64,000 bases of DNA from Desulfatirhabdium butyrativorans DSM 18734 (GCF_000429925.1 NZ_AUCU01000004.1:244224-308223), one strand, 5' to 3'; shown: positions 55,519 through 63,289, numbered from the stretch's first letter. Notes: generated by a model from the sequence alone, not told the origin. A program made the numbers and translations.

Positions 55519-55534
55519 TTGGCATGAGAATTGA
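55519..55534 (+). promoter_or_regulatory. Candidate sigma-54 promoter for the AAA+ operon
   Basis: TTGGCATGAGAATTGA has the -24 element TTGGCAT and a -12 element TTGA at the correct 12-base spacing (consensus TTGGCACN5TTGC, so the final C is A). It lies 138 bp upstream of the first gene of the operon. Two more TGGCATN5TTGA sites occur at 60701 and 61934 in the same island. Confidence 0.6.
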
Positions 55535-55566
55535 AAAGCTCAGGGGCACAGCGGCAGTGGGAAAGC

Positions 55567-55613
55567 GGCTCAATGGCGCGCCGATGTTGCAGCGCCGCCC
55601 CTGCAACTGAGCC
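55567..55613 (+). promoter_or_regulatory. Structured 5' leader of the AAA+ operon
   Basis: GGCTCA and TGAGCC pair at the base, with an inner stem GTTGCAG/CTGCAAC around a GCGCCGCCC loop. The structure lies between the candidate sigma-54 promoter and the first gene. It could be a binding site for an activator or an RNA-level control. It is not followed by a T-run. Confidence 0.5.
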
Positions 55614-55671
55614 AATCAACCGGGCGCCCTAAGCAATGGGTGAACCAATCATCACGGAGGAGAAAAATCGC

Positions 55672-56211
55672 ATGGAAAAACAGCCGGAAAACCTGCAACA
55701 AGATTCAATGAAGGAAGTTTTGGGAGCCATCAAAGAAGCATTGATCAAGGCCAAACAATGGAAGATCGAAAACTTAAATGCGGATCAAATTCCGGAGATC
55801 TTGTCGAACCAGTTCGATAAACTTCATGATGTGCTTTCCGATCTGGGTGAGCATACCGATTTCAACAATGTATTGCCGGCATATCTCAACATGGCCAAAT
55901 TCTTTTCCAATCACGTCGATCAGAACATGATTTTCAGTCTGGGGGCCGCGATTGTGTTGTGTCATGAAGCAGAGATCGGCAAACTGGTCGCTGCGATCAA
56001 AAAGGATCTGCTGAAGGTTACGGTTCATTATCGAAAAGCGAACCCCTTTTCCCGTGAGGTGCAGGTGTTTTTCAACCGAGATGGAAAACCTGCAGAATTC
56101 AATACCAAACAAGCTGTCAGCAGAGACGATTTGCCTGCGGATGTTCGTGAAGAATTCCTGCGGACCGAAAAGGATGTGGTATCCATCAATCTCTATCCAG
56201 AGGAGGCGTAA
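55672..56211 (+). CDS. Orphan protein 1 of the sigma-54/AAA+ operon, LPxDVR tail
   Basis: About 179 residues from ATG 55672 with GGAGGAGAAAAATCGC upstream. I do not recognise it. The first 95 residues are helical and acidic (MKEVLGAIKEALIKAKQ and a QFDKLHDVLSDLGEH segment), with a moderately hydrophobic stretch NMIFSLGAAIVLCHEAEIG at about residues 86-104. The C-terminal third ends AVSRDDLPADVREEFLRT, followed by a short tail. The same DxLPxDVRxE(F/W) motif ends the next protein, and the AAA+ ATPase carries a related one. First gene of a five-gene run. Confidence 0.75.
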   Translation: MEKQPENLQQDSMKEVLGAIKEALIKAKQWKIENLNADQIPEILSNQFDKLHDVLSDLGEHTDFNNVLPAYLNMAKFFSNHVDQNMIFSLGAAIVLCHEAEIGKLVAAIKKDLLKVTVHYRKANPFSREVQVFFNRDGKPAEFNTKQAVSRDDLPADVREEFLRTEKDVVSINLYPEEA

Positions 56212-56214
56212 TCA

Positions 56215-56706
56215 ATGGCTTCAGATAACTTCTATCGGAATATCGTCGTGTTGCTTGGTGTTGTCGCCACCGCTGCGATGACTTTCTGGAACAAGATTAT
56301 GGATTGGTCCGGAAATGTCCTGTTCCCCTGGCTGGATCAGAATTTTCAGGAGATTTCCGATCTGGTCAAACAGGCCTTTGTATGGATCGACAACAATGTG
56401 GCCGTTCCCTTCCGCAATGCGGTAAAACAGGCATGGAAAAGGTTGCGGGAGTATCTCCTGAAATGGGCCGTTCACTTCGAGCGCCATTCATCCAATGAGT
56501 GGGTCAGGCGCTGGAGCGGCTACATCATCAAGCGTTTTGAAAACGGTAAGGTGGCGCCAGTGCGTGTGGAAGCTGAGGAGATTGTTTCCTGGGATGAGCT
56601 GCCGCCCGATGTCCGGAAAGAATGGTTGAAAAAAGGCATGCCGAATCAGGAAGTGAATGTAACCGAGCTCAGGGATCAAGAACTTGAGATGGAAATGACC
56701 CACTGA
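56215..56706 (+). CDS. Orphan protein 2 of the operon, membrane-anchored, LPxDVR tail
   Basis: A 163-residue protein starting four bases after the previous stop. The N-terminal hydrophobic segment FYRNIVVLLGVVATAAMTF is a probable membrane anchor, followed by amphipathic helices rich in W and R (FRNAVKQAWKRLREYLLKWA). The C-terminal part has VSWDELPPDVRKEWLKKG and an acidic end. The tail motif equals that of protein 1, so the two proteins probably share a partner. Not recognised otherwise. Confidence 0.75.
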   Translation: MASDNFYRNIVVLLGVVATAAMTFWNKIMDWSGNVLFPWLDQNFQEISDLVKQAFVWIDNNVAVPFRNAVKQAWKRLREYLLKWAVHFERHSSNEWVRRWSGYIIKRFENGKVAPVRVEAEEIVSWDELPPDVRKEWLKKGMPNQEVNVTELRDQELEMEMTH

Positions 56707-56717
56707 GACCACGCCAC

Positions 56718-56748
56718 GGTTCACTCGGCGCCCGGTGCCGGGTGAACC
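56718..56748 (+). promoter_or_regulatory. Intra-operon hairpin
   Basis: GGTTCAC and GTGAACC, with an inner CGGC/GCCG, flank a GC-rich loop between proteins 2 and 3. There is no T-run, so it is more likely an RNA-stability or processing element than a full terminator. Confidence 0.55.
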
Positions 56749-56783
56749 CTCAACCTTCATTCTGCTGATCGAAAGGAGAAGGG

Positions 56784-57137
56784 GTGGAAATCGGAAAAGT
56801 GCTGGCAGGAATTGGGCTTTTGGCTACCCTTCTGTTTGCCGGTTTTATGATGCTGAAGTTCTGGGATGAAATTCGGGAAAATGTCTGCTCCTGGCTTCGC
56901 AAACATGACCTGCAGGAAAGCGCCCTGATGGAAGTCCTCATCCGGTTTGACAGTATATCCGTCGGGATTCGTACCACATTGTTTGTAAAAACCCGCAAAA
57001 CCGGTGAGCAGAAAATCATGGAGCGGGAGCTGACAGATGCCGAAATCGAGGCCCTGAAAAAAAAGGAACCGGAAGTCTATGATCACCTGAAACGACAGGG
57101 TTTCGCTCAAAAGGATCTGCTGTATCTATTTCAATAG
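56784..57137 (+). CDS. Orphan protein 3 of the operon, membrane-anchored
   Basis: A 117-residue protein from GTG 56784, with GAAAGGAGAAG six bases upstream. The N-terminal membrane helix is LAGIGLLATLLFAGFMMLKF. The rest is charged and includes RTTLFVKTRKTGEQKIMERE, then ELTDAEIEALKKKEPEVY. That end recalls the DxLPxDVR tail region of proteins 1 and 2 but is not the same motif. It lies 12 bases before the ATPase gene. Confidence 0.75.
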   Translation: MEIGKVLAGIGLLATLLFAGFMMLKFWDEIRENVCSWLRKHDLQESALMEVLIRFDSISVGIRTTLFVKTRKTGEQKIMERELTDAEIEALKKKEPEVYDHLKRQGFAQKDLLYLFQ

Positions 57138-57148
57138 GAGATCAGGGT

Positions 57149-58192
57149 ATGGGAGTATGGAAGAGCAAAATGGAAAACCATTTGTCCGCAACACGTCTGT
57201 TGTCGGCAGGGCCTGTTTCCGATAATCGAATCGAAACGCCGGATACCCCAGAAATGAGCCGGATGGCGACCTTCGTGCCGGAGGCGCCGATACGAACACT
57301 GGATGAGCTTGTGGCGCCAATGCCGGTGAAAATGCAGATTGATACGGCCCTCAATCGCATTCGCTACCACAATGTACTCTATGAAGATTGGAACCTGAAG
57401 AAAATCGATCCCTACGGGAACCGAGTGGCGATCAATTTCTACGGGCCTCCCGGAACCGGAAAAACCTTCTGTGCCGAGGCTATCGCCCATCACCTGAACC
57501 GAACGATCATCCGGGTGAATTATGCGGAGATTGAATCCAAGTATGTCGGTGAAACGCCGAAAAACATCAAGGCAGCCTTCAAAAAGGCACAGGAAGCAAA
57601 ATCGGTCCTCTTTTTCGATGAGGCCGATTCGATCCTGGGAAAACGCCTGACCCAGGTAACCCAGAGTGCGGATCACGGTGTGAACGTGAGCCGTTCGGTC
57701 ATGCTGATGGAACTGGATCGCTTCGATGGAATCGTCATTTTCGCTTCCAACCTGCCGGCCAATTATGATGGGGCCTTTGTCCGCCGTATCATGGCCCATA
57801 TCGAATTCATCCTGCCGGATGTGGATTGCCTATCGAGGCTTTGGGCGTATTTGCTGCCTGATGAAACCCCGCGAGCGGCCGATGTGGATACGCAATGGCT
57901 TGCGCGGGAATCGGAGGGGCTTTCGGGCGGAGACATCCTGAACGTGATCAAATTGGCGGCCAGCATGGCGGTTACCCGAAACGGCGATGATCGCCAGATT
58001 GAACAGCGTGATATCCTGCAAGCCATTTCCCAGGTGCGTAATGCACAGCAAAAAATTGGATCGAAAACCTCAGATATGGATTATACCGGTGCTCGTCCCG
58101 TTCAGATCCGGCAGGAGGTGATTGCCGCAGAACAGTTGCCCCCAGACATTCAACAGGCGTATGCAAGCAGGGTGGAAAACCTGGGATCCTGA
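57149..58192 (+). CDS. AAA+ ATPase of the sigma-54/AAA+ operon
   Basis: A 347-residue single-ring-domain AAA+ protein. Walker A is FYGPPGTGKTFCAEA (about residues 95-109), the pore-type loop is ESKYVGETPKNIKAAF, Walker B is SVLFFDEADSIL, sensor 1 is IVIFASNLPANYD and the arginine fingers are AFVRRIMAHIEF. This resembles the FtsH/SpoVK/Spastin-like clade that remodels or unfolds proteins. The C-terminal VIAAEQLPPDIQQAYASR repeats the LPxD(V/I) tail of proteins 1 and 2. Probably it threads or remodels those partner proteins at the membrane; this is inference. Confidence 0.85.
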   Translation: MGVWKSKMENHLSATRLLSAGPVSDNRIETPDTPEMSRMATFVPEAPIRTLDELVAPMPVKMQIDTALNRIRYHNVLYEDWNLKKIDPYGNRVAINFYGPPGTGKTFCAEAIAHHLNRTIIRVNYAEIESKYVGETPKNIKAAFKKAQEAKSVLFFDEADSILGKRLTQVTQSADHGVNVSRSVMLMELDRFDGIVIFASNLPANYDGAFVRRIMAHIEFILPDVDCLSRLWAYLLPDETPRAADVDTQWLARESEGLSGGDILNVIKLAASMAVTRNGDDRQIEQRDILQAISQVRNAQQKIGSKTSDMDYTGARPVQIRQEVIAAEQLPPDIQQAYASRVENLGS

Positions 58193-58221
58193 AACCTTGA
58201 ACAAGAAAGGAGACACAAGAA

Positions 58222-58407
58222 ATGGCCTATTTGATTCCCTGTCAAAATTGCGGGAAGGAATTTCCCCAGGACTGGCACTGGTACCGATGCAATCAGTGCA
58301 GGTATCGGATTTGCTCGGCATGCCTTTCACGTCACAAAGGAAAATACAGCTCTGGCGGCTATAAATGCAGCCAGTGCGCCTTTGGTCAGTTGAAATCGAG
58401 CCGGTAG
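58222..58407 (+). CDS. Small zinc-ribbon/zinc-finger protein
   Basis: A 61-residue protein with three or four CxxC-type clusters: CQNCGKEF, CNQCRYRICSACLSRHKG, and CSQCAFG. An AAAGGAGA site precedes the ATG. It probably binds two zinc ions and acts as an adaptor. It is the last gene of the run and is followed by a terminator. Not assigned to a family. Confidence 0.82.
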   Translation: MAYLIPCQNCGKEFPQDWHWYRCNQCRYRICSACLSRHKGKYSSGGYKCSQCAFGQLKSSR

Positions 58408-58415
58408 GAGGATCG

Positions 58416-58457
58416 ATGGGGTTGATGCAGCGCAAGTGGCCGCTCAACCCCATTTTA
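58416..58457 (+). terminator. Terminator of the AAA+ operon
   Basis: ATGGGGTTGA pairs exactly with TCAACCCCAT, with a second inner stem, and TTTTAA follows. It bounds the five-gene transcript. Confidence 0.85.
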
Positions 58458-58613
58458 AATGGGCTTTTAACCTTTTCAGTGGCTGTTCCGTTTGAACGGT
58501 CATGAACTGCGATTTCCGTGAACTCCCTCTCCCGGCGGGAGAGGGGCGGGGTGAGGGTTAAAAGAACGCAGATGATGAGCGCTCAAGGCAGTCCCCGCCC
58601 TTTTTCAAAGTCA

Positions 58614-59066
58614 TCACGCATTGATTTTCTTTTCCTCGATGACATCTTCAAACAGCTCATTGATCAATTCCGCTTTTTCCGATTCACTCAGCGAGGGGTC
58701 TGCGTATTCCTGATAGAGCGTTTCGGCTTTTTTCAGCACATTCGTTGCGGAAATACCTTCTTCCGTGTGTGCTTTGGCAAGATATTTGGCGAGCATCAGG
58801 CCCGTAATGGCGCCGGTAACGGCACCCAGAATGGGCAGTGCAGCCGAGAGGGCGGACGATAGCGATTTCTGATTCCCGATCTGGATATTCAATGCCTTGG
58901 TGATCTTTTCCAGCACACTCGGCCCCAGAAGGGCGGCAATCGCAGCCAGCCAGACATCCAGCGGTTTGTTGCGGCGCTTGAGCTCCAAAATGAGATCGAT
59001 CAAGAAACCCTCGAAGCTCTCGTAGCGGGAAGGCTTTTTATCGGAAATATTTTCAGTTTGTTTCAT
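58614..59066 (-). CDS. Small membrane protein with glycine-zipper-like helix
   Basis: A 150-residue protein on the minus strand. Hydrophobic segments are PLDVWLAAIAALLGPSVLEK (about residues 35-54) and LSAALPILGAVTGAITGLML (about 72-91), the latter rich in glycine and alanine as in glycine-zipper membrane helices. An acidic helical tail follows (EYADPSLSESEKAELINELF). Its ATG lies inside the stop region of the sigma-54 activator, so it is in the activator's operon. Not recognised. Confidence 0.75.
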   Translation of the reverse strand: MKQTENISDKKPSRYESFEGFLIDLILELKRRNKPLDVWLAAIAALLGPSVLEKITKALNIQIGNQKSLSSALSAALPILGAVTGAITGLMLAKYLAKAHTEEGISATNVLKKAETLYQEYADPSLSESEKAELINELFEDVIEEKKINA

Positions 59067-60498
59067 TGGCTTGATCCTTCTGGGTAAACCGGAATAACGT
59101 TTTGGCCGATCTGCCGAGAATTTTCGCCGCTACCTCGGTGGATGGATAACGGGTTAGGGCGCGATCCCTGTACCAGTCGATAAGCTGCCTTTCCTCCCAC
59201 AGCACATCGATGATGCCCTGCGGCACATCGGCCGCAGCCGGGTTTGATACGGATGGCGCCGGTTCCTTTGGGATGAGTGTGGTCTTTCGGCCGGATTTTC
59301 GGCGTAATCCGCCCCGCAAAATGTATTCGTAAACCAGATTCCGCAATTCCCGCACATTGCCCGGCCAGGCATAATCGGCATATTGTTCGGCAATGATTTC
59401 AGCGGCCGTACCAATTTCCGGTTTCTTCTCCTCCGGCACGAATTTTTCAATCAGGTATTTCAGCGATCCGGGCTCTTCCTGCAGAATATCCTTCAATGAT
59501 GGCATATCAATCCAGATGCCGCAAAGGCGATAGAAAAAGTCCAAGCGAAAGGCATTGTCCTGGATCATACCCTGCAGATCGCGGTGTGTGGCTGCAACAT
59601 AGCGCACATCCACATCGATTGGTTTCGTTGAACCCACACGCAGCAAGTTGCCGGTTTCCATGACACGCAGGAATTTTGCCTGCAAATCCTTTGGCAGTTC
59701 CCCGATTTCATCCAGGAAAAAGGTTCCCCGGTTTGCCATCTCGACAAACCCTTTTTTGGTATCGCTGGCGCCGGTAAAAGCCCCCTTCTCATGGCCAAAG
59801 AGTTCCGATTCGATCAATGTGGGTTGGATTGCGGCCACATTCACACTGCGTGAGGGCCTTTGCTTGATATCAGCAAAATTATCCTGAAAAGAGCCTTCAA
59901 TCAGTGCTCTTGCCACCTCTTCCTTGCCACTGCCGCTTGCACCATAAACCAGCACATTCTGTTTCCGGATCAAATCGCTGTGGATCATGGCAACGGCCAG
60001 GTTGGCCCCGAAGGCCGCTGACCACACCTGTTCCTTGACCTGGATTAACGAGGGGGCATTGCCCCGCAATTCCCGGTTCAGGTGTCGCTCACAGCGGTTG
60101 GCAGCGGCAATGACACCGGGAAGGTTCCATTTTTTCTGTTTGAGGCGACTGGACACTTTGTCGGGTATCCAATTACCGAGTGTTTCCACCTGGAAGTCAT
60201 CCGCAAGCCAATCGGCTTCAGCGGCATACCGGAGCGCCCCCGCAACCATGACGGCAAATTCCTTTTCCTTTTCCCACGCAATATCTCGGGCAGCCGATGC
60301 GCAGGTGTCGGCCAACTGAGCGGCAATGGCCATCATGTTTTCGATGATCCATTCCTCCCATTTATCACTGGGTCCACCTGATTCTGCGAGCAATTTTCTA
60401 ACCAGGATTTTTGATCGGGGGCGTATGGGGGTGGTATAGGGGTTTTCAATCCACAACTTGGCCAAATCAATACAGAAAGAACTTGAGATATTTTTCAT
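59053..60498 (-). CDS. Sigma-54-dependent activator without receiver domain
   Basis: About 481 residues from ATG 60498 (a GTG at 60504 is possible). The N-terminal 160 residues are helical with no receiver, GAF or PAS signature. The AAA+ domain carries Walker A YGASGSGKEEVARAL, the sigma-54 contact loop GAFTGA, Walker B GTFFLDEIGEL and LDFFYRLCGIWIDMPSL. The C-terminal end has TEVAAKILGRSAKTLFRFTQ, a helix-turn-helix. The lack of a receiver resembles PspF, which is controlled by protein binding. It is convergent to the AAA+ operon and is the obvious candidate to activate it. Confidence 0.88.
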   Translation of the reverse strand: MKNISSSFCIDLAKLWIENPYTTPIRPRSKILVRKLLAESGGPSDKWEEWIIENMMAIAAQLADTCASAARDIAWEKEKEFAVMVAGALRYAAEADWLADDFQVETLGNWIPDKVSSRLKQKKWNLPGVIAAANRCERHLNRELRGNAPSLIQVKEQVWSAAFGANLAVAMIHSDLIRKQNVLVYGASGSGKEEVARALIEGSFQDNFADIKQRPSRSVNVAAIQPTLIESELFGHEKGAFTGASDTKKGFVEMANRGTFFLDEIGELPKDLQAKFLRVMETGNLLRVGSTKPIDVDVRYVAATHRDLQGMIQDNAFRLDFFYRLCGIWIDMPSLKDILQEEPGSLKYLIEKFVPEEKKPEIGTAAEIIAEQYADYAWPGNVRELRNLVYEYILRGGLRRKSGRKTTLIPKEPAPSVSNPAAADVPQGIIDVLWEERQLIDWYRDRALTRYPSTEVAAKILGRSAKTLFRFTQKDQANETN

Positions 60499-60504
60499 GA
60501 GCAC

Positions 60505-61018
60505 CGGATGTCAAAATCATGGGTAATGGTTGATAGGTCATGAGTATTTTCAAAATCGCATTTCTCGGGACATTTTGTCAATACCATACTTTAGAAATCT
60601 CACGAGATCACAGGGTGATTGAGGATACTGTTCGAGTAAATATTCTGGATAGAACGTAAAATCAGATGGATACCTACTAGAGCTTGTCATGGGAAAGTCT
60701 CTGGCATCGAATTTGATATATGTTCTGTCAGCGATCGCAATCAGTGTGAAACAAAATATCTATGGAAGATGGTGGTGATGGAATGTGAAACAGTTCCAAG
60801 GCTGATGAAGATTTGAATCTCACATAACGGTTTGGCAACCATGAAATAGGCGCTGTTGCATCTGATTATGGAAACAAGATGTTGTTGAAGTAACGGGATC
60901 GGCGTGATGCCCTTTTGAAAAAACCAGCGGGTAGTCCAGGGTATCATATTTTAGCGCCTGGCAGACGGGGGTATTTATCTCAATTACCAAACACAATGAA
61001 TCAAGGAGGGAAAAAGCA
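60505..61018. other. AT-rich intergenic region
   Basis: About 510 bp with no supported gene. It contains one TGGCATN5TTGA site (60701-60716). The base composition is visibly more AT-rich than in the housekeeping parts of the window. Confidence 0.55.
60701..60716 (+). promoter_or_regulatory. Second candidate sigma-54 site
   Basis: CTGGCATCGAATTTGA, with the same TGGCATN5TTGA pattern as the site at 55519. It lies about 300 bp upstream of the orphan gene at 61019, a long distance, so an untranslated RNA leader would be required. Confidence 0.4.
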
Positions 61019-61264
61019 ATGGCGAATACATTTTATAAAAGTCAAATAGAAATTATAAACGATATCATTCACCTTGCAAAGCATGTGAAATGGAAAGTTC
61101 CAAGGTATACAACAGAAACAGAGTTTCTTTGTACAAATAAACAGAACATTAAGGAAATAAACGTACTCCTATGTGCCATAGCCCTGATAGAACGCCCGGA
61201 AGTTCCTGATTATAGGGATCGTTTAAACTATGATATAAAATCATCTTCAATATCGAGTTGTTAG
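61019..61264 (+). CDS. Small hypothetical protein
   Basis: An 81-residue protein with AAGGAGGGAAAAAGCA upstream. It is helical and mixed in charge, with two cysteines in the middle (FLCTNKQ, LLCAIA) and one at the end. No family is recognised. The lower GC content and the repeats nearby suggest that it is part of the accessory island. Confidence 0.65.
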   Translation: MANTFYKSQIEIINDIIHLAKHVKWKVPRYTTETEFLCTNKQNIKEINVLLCAIALIERPEVPDYRDRLNYDIKSSSISSC

Positions 61265-61305
61265 CGGTAAGGTCACAGCCTGAGGAAAAATTCCGGCCCT
61301 CAAAT

Positions 61306-61415
61306 GTCACCCCGGCGAAAGCCTGCCTCTGGCAGGAGGGGCCCATAACCTGTTCGAATCCCGCCTTGGCGGGACTGGATTCCTCCCGCCAAAGGCGGGA
61401 TTCCGCCGGAATGAC
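61306..61415. repeat. R3 repeat copy
   Basis: GTCACCCCGGCGAAAGCCTG ... GGCGGGATTCCGCCGGAATGAC, a 110-bp unit with internal CCCGCCTTGGCGGG and CCCGCCAAAGGCGGG palindromes. It lies between two orphan genes. Confidence 0.85.
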
Positions 61416-61506
61416 GCAGGAATTCCTATCAACCGACCGAAGAGCTTAAGTCAATGGCATTGAAGGTGTTTTACTGAATATCCAAACGAGTGAAAGGAGA
61501 TCTACA

Positions 61507-61707
61507 ATGGTTATCTTAAAATCGTATAGGAAAGGCGATAAAACTGGAAAGCTTGTATACAATGATAACGAGGAATTGGAGTATATCGGTGATTTACCTT
61601 TATTACAAGCAACCTGTATGTCAATTTCATATAGTTCCTACGTTAATGAGATATTGACCAATCAATTGTTGAGTTATTATCAGGCAATCGAAGCAGCGGC
61701 AGAATGA
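61507..61707 (+). CDS. Small orphan protein, LKSYRKG type
   Basis: A 66-residue protein with GAAAGGAGATCTACA upstream. It starts MVILKSYRKGDKTGKLVYND and ends with a helical YYQAIEAAAE. A shorter relative, MTKLRSYKVGNNEGTLV, is encoded at 62155. Each copy is followed by a member (decayed or intact) of the same larger protein family, so a gene pair has been duplicated. Function is unknown. Confidence 0.7.
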   Translation: MVILKSYRKGDKTGKLVYNDNEELEYIGDLPLLQATCMSISYSSYVNEILTNQLLSYYQAIEAAAE

Positions 61708-61804
61708 CCTACGCGGCAGGAGTACCACAGCGCCTTTGGTATTCCTGCCCGGTGTCTTGAATGTTGATTGTTTCCGCTGAAAAATCTGAATGAGAGGAAG
61801 AACA

Positions 61805-62043
61805 ATGGTTGATGACGAAAGTGATAACAAACCGACAATATTTCAAAAGTCAAAAATGGCTGGGCCTTTCAGGGATTGCGGTTAAGGGCTGATGAAGGTT
61901 TGCTGCATATGAGTTTGGATTGGAAAAAACCTTTTGGCATTGATTTTGATAAGAGTATGGCAGCGATCGCTGAAATGAACCGAACCCCATTCTGCCAATC
62001 AGGAGTTGAGAGCCAAATATCCGTGACCCATACGGCAAATTGA
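61805..62043 (+). pseudogene. Decayed paralogue of the protein at 62222
   Basis: The frame 61813-62043 encodes FQGLRLRADEGLLHMSLDWK (from about 61870), which aligns with IRGLQLRADDGVLHMLLDWR in the intact protein encoded at 62222. It has no start of its own, and a stop precedes it. A 26-codon frame from ATG 61805 (with GAGAGGAAGAACA upstream) overlaps its beginning in another frame and ends at 61885, so the start of the former gene may survive as this short frame. The rest diverges and ends after VTHTAN. Confidence 0.7.
61934..61949 (+). promoter_or_regulatory. Third candidate sigma-54 site (within the pseudogene)
   Basis: TTGGCATTGATTTTGA, again TGGCATN5TTGA. It lies about 205 bp before the small gene at 62155. 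It overlaps decayed coding sequence, so chance is a real alternative. Confidence 0.35.
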
Positions 62044-62154
62044 TATAGATGTTCGGCAGGTAGTTACCGTTTGACATTACCGTCACTGTCAAACGAATTG
62101 AATCTGAACCTTTCATTCGGAAAAATCGAAATCGTTTGTAACAAGGGGGTTGAA

Positions 62155-62232
62155 ATGACGAAGCTACGGTCGTATAAGGTCGGCAATAATGAAGGAACAT
62201 TGGTCATGGCAGGAGGCAAACATGAGTTCTGA
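62155..62232 (+). CDS. Very short relative of the LKSYRKG orphan
   Basis: A 25-residue frame, MTKLRSYKVGNNEGTLVMAG plus five residues, with AAGGGGG upstream. The first 17 residues parallel the protein at 61507 (LRSYKVGNNEGTLV against LKSYRKGDKTGKLV). It is truncated compared with the 66-residue copy. Its end overlaps the start of the intact protein at 62222, so it might serve as a leader for coupled translation. Confidence 0.5.
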   Translation: MTKLRSYKVGNNEGTLVMAGGKHEF

Positions 62233-62983
62233 AGATGCCGTGGAAGAAGCATCGTCCATTTTGATGAAGGTCAAGAAGGTCGATATTCGGGGTAAATTGA
62301 ACGAGCTGGGTATTCTGGATAAGGCCAAACAGTTGAAGGCATATTCCGAGAACACAATATGGAACGAAATCCAGAAGCATTTTCCTGGGCTGACGATGGA
62401 TGCCCTTCTGGAAGGCTGGATTCCGATTTCCCTGGATCTGCTTCAGCAGCATGTCAGCGAGTATATTTTGTCGTCCCCGGAATTCAAGGATATCCGGGGA
62501 CTGCAGCTACGGGCAGATGATGGTGTGTTGCACATGCTGTTGGATTGGAGGACAGCCATCAAGAATGCATCGATCAAGCTGGATTACACGATAGAATCGT
62601 TTGCACTGAACAAGGAAAAAGATGAGGTTGTGCTGCATTGCCAGACCAAACTCTATGAAGAACCCAATCGAGTCAACACCATTCTTCAGGCGGTTTTTCA
62701 AAAAGCCGTGGAATTGGCGCTGAAAATCAAAGGTGCTTCAAACAAGCAGGCGGATAACCAGGCGGTTGTCACCAAGTTCTTCCCGAAAATCACCCTTCAT
62801 ATGATGCAAATTCCGGAAATCAAACAAATCGCAGAGAAACAATACCTGGGTTTTACCCTGTTGGACGTGGTGCATCTGACGGATGCCCGTTTTCGACCCG
62901 GTGCATTGGAAATTCGAGTGCAGCCGGTGGGGTTGGTGAAAAATCTTGTGGATGTGGTGCGTCGAAAACAAATTGCATCTTGA
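62222..62983 (+). CDS. Orphan protein of the duplicated pair
   Basis: About 253 residues from ATG 62222, with AGGAGG five bases upstream (an ATG at 62189 is also in frame). It has a helical N-terminus (EEASSILMKVKKVDIRGKL), then DIRGLQLRADDGVLHMLLDW, the alternating-strand pattern KNASIKLDYTIESFALNKEK and an HCQTKLYEE segment, and a C-terminal FRPGALEIRVQPVGLV. The strand-rich middle resembles a lipid-binding or barrel fold, but I know no family. A decayed copy lies at 61805-62043. Confidence 0.75.
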   Translation: MSSEDAVEEASSILMKVKKVDIRGKLNELGILDKAKQLKAYSENTIWNEIQKHFPGLTMDALLEGWIPISLDLLQQHVSEYILSSPEFKDIRGLQLRADDGVLHMLLDWRTAIKNASIKLDYTIESFALNKEKDEVVLHCQTKLYEEPNRVNTILQAVFQKAVELALKIKGASNKQADNQAVVTKFFPKITLHMMQIPEIKQIAEKQYLGFTLLDVVHLTDARFRPGALEIRVQPVGLVKNLVDVVRRKQIAS

Positions 62984-63289
62984 AAGCATTCATAATGAAA
63001 CACCTCACTTTTGTGCATTTAACCAGCGCGTTAATAGGAAACAATTGCTAAAGTCCCTGGTGTGGGTAAATATATCAATCTGGGGGAACGTAAAGGTGTT
63101 GATATTATTAAGTGCCCGGGATTGGGCAGGTACGGGAGTTATACACCAGTCGTGCGTTTTAAGTTGTTTTTTCTGCCGCGCATGCGGCTTCGTACAACAC
63201 TGTGGGAGAAAATAATGGGAAATGCACCTATCCAGACCTCACCAGCCGTTTCTTCTCATTGTTATCTAACGACCGTAAGGAGTTCAGCG
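62984..63289. other. Intergenic region before the dynamin-like gene
   Basis: About 300 bp. The frame of the dynamin-like gene stays open to 63062, but the upstream part has no conserved feature. AAGGAG lies seven bases before ATG 63290. Confidence 0.5.

Noticed and set aside
61850..62200. Minus-strand frame of 116 codons over the duplicated orphan region
   Set aside because: The plus strand carries the recognisable paralogue fragment and ribosome-binding sites; the antisense frame has none.
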